Position numbers and translations under genes: made by a program. A stretch of DNA of 64,000 bases. Source: Ichthyophis bannanicus. Lineage: Eukaryota > Chordata > Amphibia > Gymnophiona > Ichthyophiidae. Below, piece by piece: positions 42,035-53,852 of the stretch (the stretch's first letter is position 1; every line of letters starts with the position of its first letter). The notes under the pieces were generated by a model. The model did not search any database, was not told the DNA's origin, and saw only the letters and a list, made by a program, of their open reading frames with translations. The DNA lies in the NCBI GenBank assembly GCA_033557465.1, contig CM066031.1, forward strand, positions 171,461,043 to 171,525,042, given 5' to 3'.

Positions 42035-42689
42035 GCATGCAGCACCATTTCGTATTGGGGGGGGGGGGGGGATTCCCACTCGCTGAAAACCAATGACCAA
42101 ATCCTTCAGAGTTCATACCTAATGAACACCAGTGTCCATAATTTTTATTGCCTGTGCCTGGGGTGTTTGATACCTCTGCTGCTGCCACTCTTGGCGCTTT
42201 AGGGAGTTGATACCTCTGCCATTGCTTCTTGGCTCCATTGGTAGTTTATGCCAGCTTCCTCCATGCTGTCTGTTTGCTCTGCCCATCACTTAGTAACCAG
42301 CGTGATCTGTAAGGAGGGACTTTCAATTGCCCGCAAGTTTCATAAAAGTTGGATGGAAAACCACAACTTATAAGCATCAATAGCATGTTTGTTGCTTTCC
42401 CCCATTCGATTTAATGGAGACATCTCTCAAATGACAAAAATGAAACATGAAGACATGGACCCAAGTGAGTCAACAATATAAAACAAAAAGTCACATCAGA
42501 CACATCCCTAAGCTTCCCTGCTGTCAAATGGAACAAAGAGATGCATTGTTGACATATAGAAAATAAAGATAGGGTGAACAGTCTGCACTCTATGAAATCA
42601 CAATAGGGGGCCCTACAAACAAAGCAAATGTTAACGTGAAAGGATACAAGTCTATTTTTATTTTGAGATCACTCCGTTTTTAGTCAAAT
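42035..42689. other. 3' flank of the hAT gene, possible element end
   Basis: A G-run at 42058-42071, then non-coding sequence. CACATCAGACACATCCCTAAG at about 42494-42514 resembles a right hAT terminus (inverse TAGGGATGTG), but no matching left terminus was found before 39902. Confidence 0.35.
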
Positions 42690-43103
42690 GGGGTAATTTT
42701 ATAAAGTAATTTTCACATGGATATGACCTGTTTACAAAATTCCGACTGATGTAAAAGTATGTGCATTGGCACAGTGATGAAGACTTTGCCAGTGGGCATA
42801 TACTGGGGTGGAATTCACGAGGACACGCGTAGATTACAAAATAAGATGATCTACGTGCATGCTTTTAAAAATCTAGGCATGGACATTTACACCTAGTATG
42901 TTATTAAGACACATAAGTGCCTCTGTGCCTTTATAAAAAAGCACCTAAGTAGACCCGCCCTTGCCCATTTGTCAACACTCTGCTTAGGGTCTTGCTTTTT
43001 TTTTTTAATATCAGTTGCCATGTCAGTCACTGCTGCCCCTCCTCCCTTAGGTGCCAACATAAAAAGCCCCTCCTCCTTTAGGTGCCTTCTTATCAAGTTA
43101 CCC
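42690..43103. mobile_element. GGGGTAATTTTATAA-type MITE, copy 1
   Basis: Left terminus GGGGTAATTTTATAA (42690-42704), right terminus CTTATCAAGTTACCC (43089-43103), inverse of each other with two or three changes. Flanks TCAAAT and TCAATG are nearly the same. The internal motif GTGCCTTTATAAAAAAGCAC at about 42921 is shared with the copies at 48068 and 50786. Confidence 0.6.
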
Positions 43104-43276
43104 TCAATGACAGCCACTAGTTTTCAGGGCGGTTATATGGCGCATTTCATTGATCTGCACGTTTGCCTATTATGTAAATTACAAGCAGACACTCACAAAA
43201 CATTTACAGTGGATACCCTTCCTTCTCTGTCTACTTCCCCTTACCTCCCGGCATGCTCTCTCTTTCTCTTTCTTTA

Positions 43277-46200
43277 AGAACATAAGATATGCCATACTGG
43301 GTCAGACCAAGGTCCATCAAGCCCAGTATTCTGTTTCCAACAGTGGCCAATCTAGGTCATATGTACCTAGCAGTTTCCCCAAGAGACACAAGTTCCACAA
43401 TGCTTGTACTGGGTCAAGCATTGATATCTTCAGTCACTTCTTAATAATGGTTTATGGACCTTTCCTCCAGGAACTTGTCCAAACCTTTTTTAAACCCAGC
43501 TACACTAACAGCCTTTACTACATCCTCCGGTAACAAATTCCAGAGTTCGATTACACGTTGAGTGAAAAAATATTTTCTTTTATTAGTCTTAAATAGTTTA
43601 CCCTGTAGCTTCATTGCATGTCCCCTAGTCTTTCTATATTCTGATAACGTAAACAATTGATCTACATTTACCCGTTCCACTCCGTTCATTAATTTATAGA
43701 CTTCTATCATATCTCCCCTCAGCCGTCTCTTTTCCAGGTTAAAGAGCCCTAACCTTTTTAGCCTTTCTTCATAGGAGTATCCTTCCATCCCCTTTACCAT
43801 TTTGGTGGCTCTTCTCTGAACCTTTTCTAAAATCGCTATATCCTTTTAAGATACGGCGACCAGAATTGCACACAATATTCAAGGTGCGGTCTCACCATGG
43901 AACGATACAGAGGCATTATAATATCTTTTGTTTTATTTTCCATTCCTTTCCTTATCATACCTAGCATTCTATTTGCTCTCTTGGCTGCCGCTGCACACTG
44001 GGCCGAGGGTTTTAACATGGTATCCACAATGACGCCTAAATCTTTTTCCTGGGTGGTGGTTCCTAATGTGGAACCTTGCATCGTGTAACCATAGTTTGGG
44101 TTGTTCTTCCCTAGGTGCATAACCTTGCACTTGTCCACATTAAATTTCATCTGCCATTTTGATGCCCAGTCTTCCAATTTATCAAGATCCTCTTGCAATT
44201 TTTCACAATCCTCTTGAGTTTTAACAACTTTAAATAGCTTGTGTCATCTGCAAATTTGATAACCTCACTCGTTATTCCACTTTCCAGGTCATTTATGAAT
44301 ATGTCAAAAAGCAGCGGACCCAGCACAGATCCCTGGGGTACACCACTATTCACCTTTCTCCATTGGGAAAATTGGCCATTTAGCCCTACCCTCTGCTTTC
44401 TATCTTTTAACCAGTTCCTGATCCACAATAGTACACTGCCTCCTATCCCATGACTCTTTAGTTTTGCCAAAAGTCTCTGATGAGGGACCTTGTCAAAGGC
44501 TTTCTGAAAGTCCAGATACACAATATCAACCGACTCACCTTTGTCCACCTGTTTATTCACTCCTTCAAAAAAACATAACAGATTAGTAAGACAAGATCTT
44601 CCTTGTCTAAAGCCATGTTGGCTGTCTCCCATTAGGTTGTGACTATCTACATGCTGAGTAATTTTATTCTTTATGATGGTTTCTACCATTTTTCCCGGTA
44701 CTGACGTCAGGCTCACCGGTCTGTAGTTTCCCAGATCACCCCTGGAACCCTTTTTAAAAATTGGTGTTACATTGGCGATCCTCCAATCTTCAGGTATTAG
44801 AGATGATTTTAATGATAGTTCACAGATTACTGATAGCAGGTCTGCAATCTCATATTTCAGTTCTTTCAACACCCTTGGATGTATACCATCCGGCCCAGAT
44901 GATTTGCTACTCTTCAGTTTATCTAATAGTTGTAAGACATCTTCCCGATGTATCGATATTTCCTTCAATTCTTCCGCACCTTTAAATACCACTTCAGTCA
45001 TGGGTAACATCCCTACATCTTCCTCAGTAAAGACCGAAGCAAAGAATTCATTCAGTCTCTCCGCTATTGCCTTGTCGCCTCTTAGTGCTCCTTTAACCCC
45101 TTTATCATCTAATGGACCAACTGACTCTCTCACAGGTTTTTTGCTACGAATGTACTTGAAAAGGTCTTTATTTTGCGTTTTTGCTTCCGCAGCAAGCTTC
45201 TTCTCAAATTCTCTCTTTGCCTGCCTTATCAATGCCTTGCATTTGACTAGCCAGTGCTTGTGCTGTTTCCAGGTTTCATCATTTGGCTCTTTTTTCCATT
45301 TCCTGAAAGATGCTTTTTTGGCAACAACAGCCTCTATGATCTCACCTTTAAACCATGCTGGCAGTTTTTTGGACTTCCTTCCACTTTTCTTAAAGCGTGG
45401 AATACAGCTGGTCTGGGCTTCCAAGATAGTATTTTTCAACAACACCCAAGCATGATGTACGTCTTTAACCTTTGCAACTGCTCCTTTTAGTTTCTTCTTA
45501 ACTGTTTTCCTCATTTTATCATAGTCTCCCTTTCGAAAGTTAAAAGGTAGTACTGTGGATTTCCTTACTATCCCTCCTCCACTAATTAAATCAAAGGCAA
45601 TCATGCTATGATCACTATTTGCAAGTGGCCCCAACACCCTTATCTCTTGCACTAGATCTGGTGTTCCACTAAGGACTAGGTCTAATATGGCTTCCCCTCT
45701 GGTGGGTTCATGAACCAGCTGCTCCAAGAAGCAGTCATTTATTTCATCTAGGAACTTTATCTCCCTAGCATGTCCTGCCGTGACACTGACCCAGTCAATA
45801 CCGGGGTAACTGAAATCACCCAGTATTATTACTGCGCTGTAACTTTTGTTAGCTTCCTTGATTTCTTTGAGCATTTCATCATCCATTTGTTCATTCTGGC
45901 CGGGCGGTCGATAGTACACCCCCACTGCCATCGCCTTCCCCTTTTTACATGGAATTTCAATCCAAAGAGATTCTACAGCAGATTTTGTTTCCTGCAAAAC
46001 TTTAATCCTTTCTGAGTCAATGCCCTCTCTAACATAGAGCGCAACCCCTCCACCAATTTGATCAGCTCTATCATTACGATATAGTTTGTACCCAGGTATC
46101 ACAGTGTCCCACTGGTTGTCCTCCTTCCACCATGTCTCTGATATTCCAATCATATCTAACCTTTCTTTCCCCCCACCACTGTCTCTCCTTCCTTTCCCCC
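43277..46200 (-). mobile_element. CR1 LINE, 5'-truncated, minus strand
   Basis: The 3' end at about 43277 has the CR1-type terminal sequence GAACATAAGATATGCCATAC ... AGTGGCCAATCTAGGTCATA. ORF2 is readable from 46200 to about 43440 with two frame changes near 44190 and 43830. The 5' end is cut inside the endonuclease at [12 protein letters not shown] (about 46165). Upstream is simple-sequence DNA. Confidence 0.88.
44147..46180 (-). pseudogene. CR1 ORF2: endonuclease and reverse transcriptase (truncated)
   Basis: A 700-codon open frame, of which about 675 codons are CR1. Endonuclease: [55 protein letters not shown] (S-D-H). Linker: [82 protein letters not shown] (first Asp), [28 protein letters not shown] (catalytic A-D-D). 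The C-terminal part continues in other frames (44198-43836: CKVMHLGKNNPNYGYTMQGS and PLYRSMVRPHLEYCVQFWSP; 43800-43441: [20 protein letters not shown]). The first part of the endonuclease is missing and the frame shifts after the RT, so it is inactive. Confidence 0.88.
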
Positions 46201-46530
46201 CTCCCATCGTGGCATTCAATATTTTTTTCCTTTCAGCCAGCACACGCACTCGCTCACACTGTCGCTTCTTCCCAGGAACTCAAATTCTCTCTCGCACTTT
46301 CATGCTCCCCACAAGAGCACCCTTTCCTGGCCGCCAGCTCAGCTCTTCTGCTCTATAACTGGCCAGAAGTGTCATGTGTCTGCGCTAACAGGGTATGAAA
46401 GCACGCTAGCAATCACATGTGTGCCTCACCCCACGCTCCAGCAACAGACAGATGATGATATTATAGATAGATAGACGTTTGCCTTTTAAAAAATGCCATT
46501 CTCTGCTTTTTCTTGTGTTCCCAGTTAGTA
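46201..46530. other. No recognisable feature
   Basis: Sequence 5' of the truncated CR1. It includes a short GATAGATAGA run near 46465. Confidence 0.4.
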
Positions 46531-46539
46531 TATTTGGTC

Positions 46540-47030
46540 CTCTACTGGAGGGAGGGGGGGGGGAGAAGGAAAGGGATCTGAATGATTTGTGATGGGAAGG
46601 GCAGAGGGGGATGTGAACAGGGAAAGGGACCTGGGAGCTTCAGAGGAAGAGATCTCGGGCAGGATAGGCAGAGACAGGACATGGGAGGAGGGAGAGAGAG
46701 GGGAGAATAACAGGAAATATGGGATGGGGGAGAAAGATACACAGGATCCTGGATTGGGGAGGCAGATCAGGATAGGCAGAAACAACCCCCATAGACACCA
46801 GAGCCTCCCCTTCTGTCCTCTTATACACTAAAGCTCCTCTGATGCTCACCTGCCACCTCATTCACACCTCACAGCACCTCAGATCTCTCTGCTTACTGTA
46901 CTCTCCCTGCCCCCACTCCACATACTCCCTCTAACCTCTCTCTTTAAGCCTGCAGCCCCCCCCCTCCCAACAAAACCCACATCCCCTCCACACATCATCT
47001 CACTCTTTCCTTCCTCCCACCCTTCAACGC
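46540..47030. repeat. Polypurine tract followed by polypyrimidine tract
   Basis: 46540-46790 is almost pure A/G on the plus strand (GGAGGGAGGGGGGGGGGAGA and similar), interrupted by short spacers. 46800-47030 is C/T-rich. Open frames on both strands here are low-complexity artefacts. Confidence 0.7.
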
Positions 47031-48067
47031 TGATTGGTGGTAGGAGGAAAAGGAGAGTTGCCTTGTGTTGAGCCATGTCTTTCCTCCCTACTGGTCTCAG
47101 GCCTAATTGTTTTTAACTGTGCAATTGAAAATGGTCTGGCCAAGCAGAGGGGAAAGACATTCCTACCTCTGATCAGCACGGGCGCGGGGAAGGATTTTAG
47201 AAATGTACCGCCAGCTTCTGCTTGCCTGATCCAGTTGGTCCCTGGTCCCCTGTGGCACTTCTGCAGAAAGAGCCCGATTTTGAAGTCATTGCGAAGGGTC
47301 ACAGAATCACGGGAGACTGTGGGCACAGCATATAATCAAAGAAAGGTGGTACAGAATATCTACAAACCCTTGAAAACAAACATGATGAGAAAGTTATCAA
47401 CATCCAGGAAAACAAAAACAAAGAGGTAAATTATTAGAAATACAGCACATAGGATTTTGACTTCCCCCTATAGAGAAAGTGTTAAAAACTTATTAGATCC
47501 TGGCATATGTTTTGGTCATAGACCTGTATCAAGAAAAAACATCTAAGAATTAGATGTCATCAGTGTTACGAAGTCCATTGCGATACATTTTCTTCTTATC
47601 CTGGAATGTGACCTCTATCGAGTGTTAGAGACAACAGAAGACAAAAGCTTACCCACTGATGCAAAAGATTGGTAAGATGTCATCCTAATAGGGGATTGTA
47701 CAGTATGGGGTAAATAAAACTGAACATCTAGATGTAAACTCTCTGCTTACATTTTAACTGCAGGGTTTGCACCATAATCAAAGAAAAATATATGGGCACT
47801 TTGATTATTGACCAGTGGAAACTTACTGACAGAAAATTTGCACCTGCTTCCTATGTCGATACGTTTTAGGCAAAAATTAAAAGCATGTAGATTTGAATAA
47901 TCAAACTTGTCTGGATTTTACCTCTCAGTTCGTTCTCTCTACGTTAGGGGATGCCTGCAGTCTCTGTGGAGAAACGTACAGACAGGTTGAACAGTATTTG
48001 GAGCCCCTATTTCCATGGATGAAATGCTTCTGTACCCATGGAAATTATTTTAGATATTGCCCCCTAT
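47031..48067. other. Unclassified; one weak hammerhead-like motif
   Basis: No coding signal. On the minus strand at about 47535-47500, GGTC-TAT-GACC forms a perfect stem-loop followed by AAAACATATGCC, in the position of a GAAAC box. The core CTGANGA is not preserved. It may be a decayed Penelope-like terminus. Confidence 0.3.
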
Positions 48068-48366
48068 GGGGGTAATTTTATAAAGGATTTTTCACACATA
48101 GGCCTTTCATAAAATTACCCCAGAGGTTACATGCATATAAGTACATGTGGTGACAAAAAACGTGTGCACGTGTAAGCGTGCTCAGGGGTGGAGTCACAGT
48201 TTATATACATCATTTATAAAATATGCAACTATATTTAAGCCTAATCCTGCCTTTGATCTAGGCGTGATTACTGCCACACTTCCCCTAGTATTTGCACCTA
48301 CGTGTCTTTATAAAATAGGCACCTACATGGCCTTCACACAAAGGCAGCCTGTTATAAAATTACCCT
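48068..48366. mobile_element. GGGGGTAATTTTATAA-type MITE, copy 2
   Basis: Left terminus GGGGGTAATTTTATAA (48068-48083) and right terminus TTATAAAATTACCCTC (48352-48367) are inverse copies with one mismatch. It is about 300 bp and non-coding. A second TIR-like block TCATAAAATTACCCC at 48108-48122 suggests internal duplication. Internal motif GTGTCTTTATAAAATAGGCA at about 48302. Confidence 0.7.
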
Positions 48367-48367
48367 C

Positions 48368-49555
48368 TATATGACTACTGTGTGTTTAACTTCAAAATAA
48401 AGATATTTTCTGCTCCTTGGCCTGGCCCAGGCTGGGGAAATGCAGAGACTGTGTTCATAGTACCTGGTAGGAAGTCTCAGCCATCATCCAATAGCAGTGC
48501 CTACTGGCCAGGCTCAAGGTGCAAGTGGACTGGATTCTGAAGAAGAAAGTCCCTTGTGCAAGGACTCTTGCTGTGATAGGTGAGCTGGATGGAAATGGTG
48601 GGGATTCCAAAGCGGAGGGGGGGAATCCCTCGTAGGTGAAAATTAAGACTTCCGGAACTATAGTCTAGTAGACGCTGATTCTTATGACCTGGAGGATTCC
48701 CCTAGGCCCACAAAAATGAAGATAACAAAACGTAAAGCCGACAGCCTATGCTAAGTTAAGAGTAATATCTCAGAACCTTGCTTTGACAAATAGTTCATGA
48801 CATCATTCTGCCTTTGTGTTATCTTTGTACATGCAAATTAGTTTTGTTTGGAAATCATCAGCTCTTTCTCTATTAGGAGACTGGGGTTTGGTGTTACTGT
48901 GTTATTTGACATCTTCATGTGTAATGATTCTAATTAATAGGATTATTGAAGAGGTAATATTAATAGTAAATACATTGATATATTTTTGTAACTGTCTTTA
49001 CTGTAATTTTTGAAATGCACAAGCATTAGTATAGCACAGTCTGTTTTCAGTCTTATGTTTCATAAAGGCCTTGTACAGTGTAGACGTTATCACAGCTACA
49101 TATGACATGAAGATTGACGCCTATTATGAATGACCGTGCTACCTTTTTGTAGTTTCATCCATTTATCAGTGAACTCCTGCTGAAACCCTTGTATTAAATC
49201 AGTCATTGATGGGATGTGTTGTAAACTTGTAACATATACAACAATAAATGCAATAAATTCTTTCTAAACATCCTATGGAGATTCCTCTTTTTTCCCCCGG
49301 CCAAGTATGTTACACCAGGGTTCTCTGTTTTGCTCCTGCCACGCATTATGCTGCAGGACTACAGAAATCTAAACTCTCATTCAACTTGTAACCTTTTGTT
49401 TGATTGGTTAACAAAGACAAATGCAATATTTAATACAACCAATGGGTGGCAACGCAACACACAAATACAAGAATTCTTCTGCATTCAGAACACTCCCTAT
49501 CTGGTATCTGTAGATACCACCATTACTTACCATCCTTTAACTTCACGGAAATAAA
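48368..49555. other. Unclassified AT-rich sequence
   Basis: No gene, terminal repeat or tandem array can be supported. A short segment around 48540-48720 is less AT-rich but has no open frame. Confidence 0.4.
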
Positions 49556-49690
49556 GGTTAACAAATAATACAAGGTGATACCTTTTTTTTTACTAACCTT
49601 AATACATTTCTTGGCTAGTCTTCAGGCATTAACACACCCTTCCTCAGTCCAAATGGAAGCATACGGTGACACGAAACAACGTATTAATAT
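49556..49690 (-). repeat. Candidate Penelope-like terminus with eroded hammerhead motif
   Basis: On the minus strand CTGAGGA (49647-49641) is followed by AGGGTGTGTTAATGCCT, whose ends can pair as AGG/CCT, and then GAAGAC. This is the layout CTGANGA, stem II, GAAA with the last A changed to G. It is followed by GGTATCACCTTGTATTATTT. The arrangement resembles other vertebrate repeats that carry hammerheads. Weak. Confidence 0.35.
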
Positions 49691-50785
49691 GCAATGAGTC
49701 CATAGTGTTCACATATCCTCATGAGACATGAGAAGCACTATCTTGGTGTGCTAGGTCTGACAAAGGCTTTCACTGGCCCTTCTCTACTTATCTAAATTTT
49801 GGGGACTATTCCCACCTCTGTTGGGAATAGTCTTAGCAACAAGCCATTTCAACCATTTGTTCTATTAGATTTGCTTGTCTTTAAGCAGTTGTGGTTGCCT
49901 GAATGGTTGTCTGATCTACTGAACTCTCATCTGCAGGGTCAATCGATAACTCTATGTCTCCATTGCTGCCAGTAGCGTTTAATAAGGCTTTGTGCCGGTC
50001 TGCATTGAAGTTTGTAGAGGTCTTTAGTATCAGATTTATATTAGCTTTCTGCATGGGAAGTATAAGAAGAGTCAAGATCACTGGAGACTTTAGATCGGTA
50101 GACATAGGAACCAGGGATCTCACACTGATGATGGATGAAACTTCAGCAAGGGGAATATTCGGAACTTCATGGGTTAGCTGAGTCGGGACATAGTGCTACT
50201 ATGCTGGCTTCCTAATGGGTTCAGATTTGTTGTTTATGTACCTGTAGAACCTGCCATAGAAAATGTCTTCCAAGACTTGGAAACTGATGGTAATCCAGAC
50301 CATGTCTGAGCTGATTATAGGAGCTGAAGCTAGACACCTGCTGTACACGAAATCCCCAAAAAACTACAAAAGCATCCCAAAACAGAAAATGCTTCTGATG
50401 GAGGACACTGTTGTTTTAGACATTCATTTGGGGACACGCTTTGGAGGGGAAGGAAAAAGCTTAAAGACAGCTTTTAATCAATGCGCATGTGGGTGACCTA
50501 CTGGTACTTTTTATCCTCACACTTTACAGCAGATTTGAAAGGGAAACATTTTTGCAGATTGATTTGGGGAAAAGTATGCACAAAAAACTGCTCATATTGT
50601 TTGCATGGGTACTTTTTCTGTGAAAATGTATGGCAATGTTTTTGGAAATGCAAAAGTATGTGTGCCACCCTCTCGCCCACAAGAACCCGCTCTCAGATAG
50701 GCGCATGTGTGTTCGGCAGTTTTCAAAATCCTCTCTGCTGTGCATGAAACCTTTGTTCTCTGTACAGAAATGCCTTTGAAAATTG
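49691..50785. other. Unclassified sequence
   Basis: Several open frames on both strands of 75-90 codons, none with recognisable motifs or splice-site context. Confidence 0.4.
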
Positions 50786-51118
50786 CCCGGTAATTTCATA
50801 ACAGGATGCCTATGTGAAATGTCTAGAAAGGTGCCTATTTTATGCCTATGTGCCTTTATAAAATAGGCTCCTACGGTGACACCCCCCCCCCCCCCCAGTG
50901 GTGCACAAATGCTCTTGCACAAAGTTCCGCCAGCTCCAAAAATGGTGCAAGTGTATGCATGCATTCTAGGTATGTACAGGCTTATTATATAAAATATATA
51001 TTTACAGCACAGCTCCCCTTAAACTATGCGCAGATTGCGTAAAAGTGAGCACAATGTAGTCATTCTCTGAGGGTAAAACATGCTTTACACATTGAAAATA
51101 CGTGATAAAATTACCCTT
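50786..51118. mobile_element. GGTAATTTCATAA-type MITE, copy 3
   Basis: Left terminus CCCGGTAATTTCATAA (50786-50801) and right terminus TGATAAAATTACCCTT (51103-51118) are imperfect inverse copies. TTGCCC occurs on both flanks. The internal motif GTGCCTTTATAAAATAGGCT at about 50849 is shared with copies 1 and 2. It contains a C-run at 50881-50897. Confidence 0.6.
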
Positions 51119-52232
51119 GCCCACCTACCGGGACCTTCTGCAAGTAAAGCATACGTGTCGGGTACACTCGCCGGAGGCAACTTCGCAGCCGGATTTTGAA
51201 ACCAATTCTCAAGTCGGGATTCCGAGTGCAAGCAAGAAATAATTGGGCACTCTGCACGCCTGCCAGGATTACGAGACAGATAGATGTTGCAACATAGTAG
51301 AAGATGGCACATAAAGTCAGAAACAAACTTGCGTCCTTTTTTGGAAGTACAAAAGCTGAAGTACTGAATACTTGGCTTCCATCCTCTTAACACTTCATTC
51401 ATCTGTATGTGGGCATGCATATGGATCAGTGCAGGATCATTGGTAGACCATGCACCAAGTTGTATTTATTTCATTAAGAAACTGCATTGTTCAGCTTTCT
51501 TCCTCGGATTTTGAGAGCAATTCGTTAGACCTGGCAGTATAGTGTAACAATGTAGACCCCTGTATGCTGGGCAAGATCATCTGTGACCACCCGACTAACT
51601 TTATTCTCCCCGCTTTCCTGCTCTACAGATGTTTCAAGGATCTCGACCTGGTGTCAGCTTCCATTTTCTGATATCTGTTAATATTCAGCAAGCTGCAAAG
51701 CAGCAAGACATCCATATAAATATAACTGGATAAAGAAAAGCACCACTTTTCAAAAGACGGGCTAGTTATCCGTATATATCTGAATATGAATGTCTGAGAA
51801 GTTAAAGCATACAAATTCACTTATGTGGCACAAGTAAATATTGTAGTTTACGGTTAGGAGATGCAGATATAGTTTGAAATTTCCACCAAGTAGCATAGGG
51901 TCGTCTTTATCTATATATCTCTCTGAATATACACCAATAACTCAGCCACCCATTTTTTTGTATATGTTTGGATGCAAGAAATGTATCTGTTTATGTGCAG
52001 ACTTGAATATACATATTTCAGTATTCATGGATAATGTGGCCGTTTAGTTTTGAATTTCTATACGTATGACCGGTTTATTTAGTGATAGTTGCATATGCAC
52101 GGTCAAAACCTGTTTTATCCGTACAAGCTTGAACATATACGGATAAATTGCTTTTCTCTGTGTATCTTTCAACATGTATGTCATTGGCCCCGCGGGTTAG
52201 AGCGCCATCTAAAGGGGGAGAAATCACTGGAC
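51119..52232. other. Unclassified; upstream region of the Myb/SANT-like gene
   Basis: AT-rich. No CpG island or TATA box can be assigned with confidence to the gene that begins at 52233. Confidence 0.35.
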
Positions 52233-52396
52233 ATGGCAGTACGAACAAGGGAGGAGAATTTTTCCCTGGAAGAAAAAGTCCTGCTGGCCAGGCTTGTCCT
52301 GGCCAAGGAGTCCATTCTTTTCCCCCCAGGGAGAGGCCGGGGCAGCATCATGGCCAGGAGAAAGGCATGGTCGGACATCCGCTGCACCATATATAG
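52233..52396 (+). CDS. Myb/SANT-like DNA-binding protein, exon 1 (start)
   Basis: ATG 52233 in good context (G at -3 and +4). It encodes MAVRTREENFSLEEKVLLAR, then LVLAKESILFPPGRGRGSIM and ARRKAWSDIRCTIY. This is the first two helices of a Myb/SANT-like domain of the type found in NAIF1/MSANTD proteins ('NFT..E...L..LV......LFG......T...R..AW..I'). The donor G-GTAAGTATG follows at 52397. The exon ends after two bases of a codon. Three exons joined (164+113+527 nt) give 804 nt, exactly 267 codons plus stop. That exact fit and the clean splice sites argue for a real gene. Proteins of this type bind DNA in the nucleus. Harbinger transposons encode a related accessory protein, which is the main alternative. 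Confidence 0.8.
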
Positions 52397-52931
52397 GTAA
52401 GTATGCCGTTTGTTGTTCACTGTCACCAGGGCCTGTACAGTTGAAAAGTTATTGTGTGCTTACTGTCTTCTAAGTGCCCTTCCCTTGGATGTTTCTTAAC
52501 AAAAATGGGTATGGGAAAAGTGGCCAGAGTTGCAGCATCACCTATACATATGCACTGCTCTTCAGACTCCATGATAACTTCAACTGATGCAGCTGGGCTT
52601 CCCAGAATACTACTGGGCTCAGCAAGGGGAGTGCTGATCCTGGGGTCTGGGAGGGAAGGGGGTGAGACAGCTATTAACCATTTTGCCAGTGGGAAATAAC
52701 ATTGCTCTGTCCTTCAGAACTGCCGCAGACCTTGGGGGGGGGGGGGCAAAGAAGACTTTTATGAGTGATAATGCCATGGGGAAGTTTGGATGTTAGTGGT
52801 ATATCCTAAGAGGAGTCGGCTGTGGGCACAGAGCATCACTGGGACGTACATTTTGGAAGGGGGCTAGGGACTCTCTACTGTGGGCTAGTCCACTGATCTT
52901 ACTGCCCTTTATGGTATTTTGTATCTGACAG

Positions 52932-53044
52932 AGAGATAGGAACGTGGAGAGAGATAGAGTCCATTAAAGCAAAGTACCGGGCCCTGCGCCGGCAGGAGGT
53001 GGCGCTCTTATCCCAGCTACGCCATGAAGGCCAGCCACTACTAG
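52932..53044 (+). CDS. Myb/SANT-like DNA-binding protein, exon 2
   Basis: Acceptor TATCTGACAG at 52922-52931, donor GTAAGC at 53045. It encodes EIGTWREIESIKAKYRALRR then QEVALLSQLRHEGQPLL. This is the third helix, with the 'E.IK.KY..L' pattern matching 'EEVKKKWQNLKSR' of the family. Start phase 2 and end phase 1 match the neighbouring exons. Confidence 0.8.
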
Positions 53045-53852
53045 GTAAGCCTCAGTCTGCTACCATGGGCATGCTCCAAAATATCAATTGCTCTATTGTG
53101 GGGGAAGGGTGGTTAAGTCAAAGGGCTGTGTAAATGCCTGGGCCCACTGTCTGTTTTAGCCATATCCACTGGCCACCAAAGAAACAATGCAGATAATTTG
53201 CCTTAGTTGCCTATGGGTCTCAAATAAAGTAATGAACAGAAACATTACACGCCAAATAGATTTTGGCTTGCTATGTGCAGTAATAAAGTGCACAGGTTCA
53301 CTAGAACTTAAGTATCACCACCAAACATCGAACGAGGAAACTATGCTTCATATAATACCTAGAGGCATTTTCATTGCCCTTGGGTAAACTATCATGGGTT
53401 GTATAGCCATTCAGCGTTTCTTTTCTGTTACTTTGCAAGCACCCTTGAATGTTTTGCGACCTAATGTCAAATCTTTTCTCTCTGTACATCAGTTCCTCTC
53501 TGGATGACAATATCCGTCTGTACTACTGGTAATGGGACCATAATGACAAATGGCAGCCATTGTTGGTATTTGCTGTTGTCCCTCATCTTGTGCCTTCTTC
53601 ATATCACTTTATTAGCATGTGCACACTGGGACATAGCTATAATATTTCCTGATTCTTACCTCCCTCCAGACAGCTTACAGTGACAATTTTGTTTTTTTAA
53701 GTTTTACAGGGGAACTAAACTGTATGATGTACATGTGATAGATTTATGACTGTAGCAGACAGGTCCACTATGGTAGCATAGACAATCTCTCTCAAGTATG
53801 TAACAATTTCTTTGGCTGTTTTTATTCACAGTCGCCTTTATTGTCTGTTTAG

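Noticed and set aside
40187..42188. Several minus-strand ORFs over the hAT gene
   Set aside because: Shadows of the intact plus-strand transposase.
44241..46015. Plus-strand ORFs over the CR1 element
   Set aside because: Antisense shadows of the CR1 ORF2 on the minus strand.
46525..46861. Proline/serine-rich ORFs on both strands
   Set aside because: Translations of polypurine/polypyrimidine DNA, not genes.
49881..50496. Open frames on both strands as a possible exon
   Set aside because: No splice-site pair with a consistent phase and no family resemblance.
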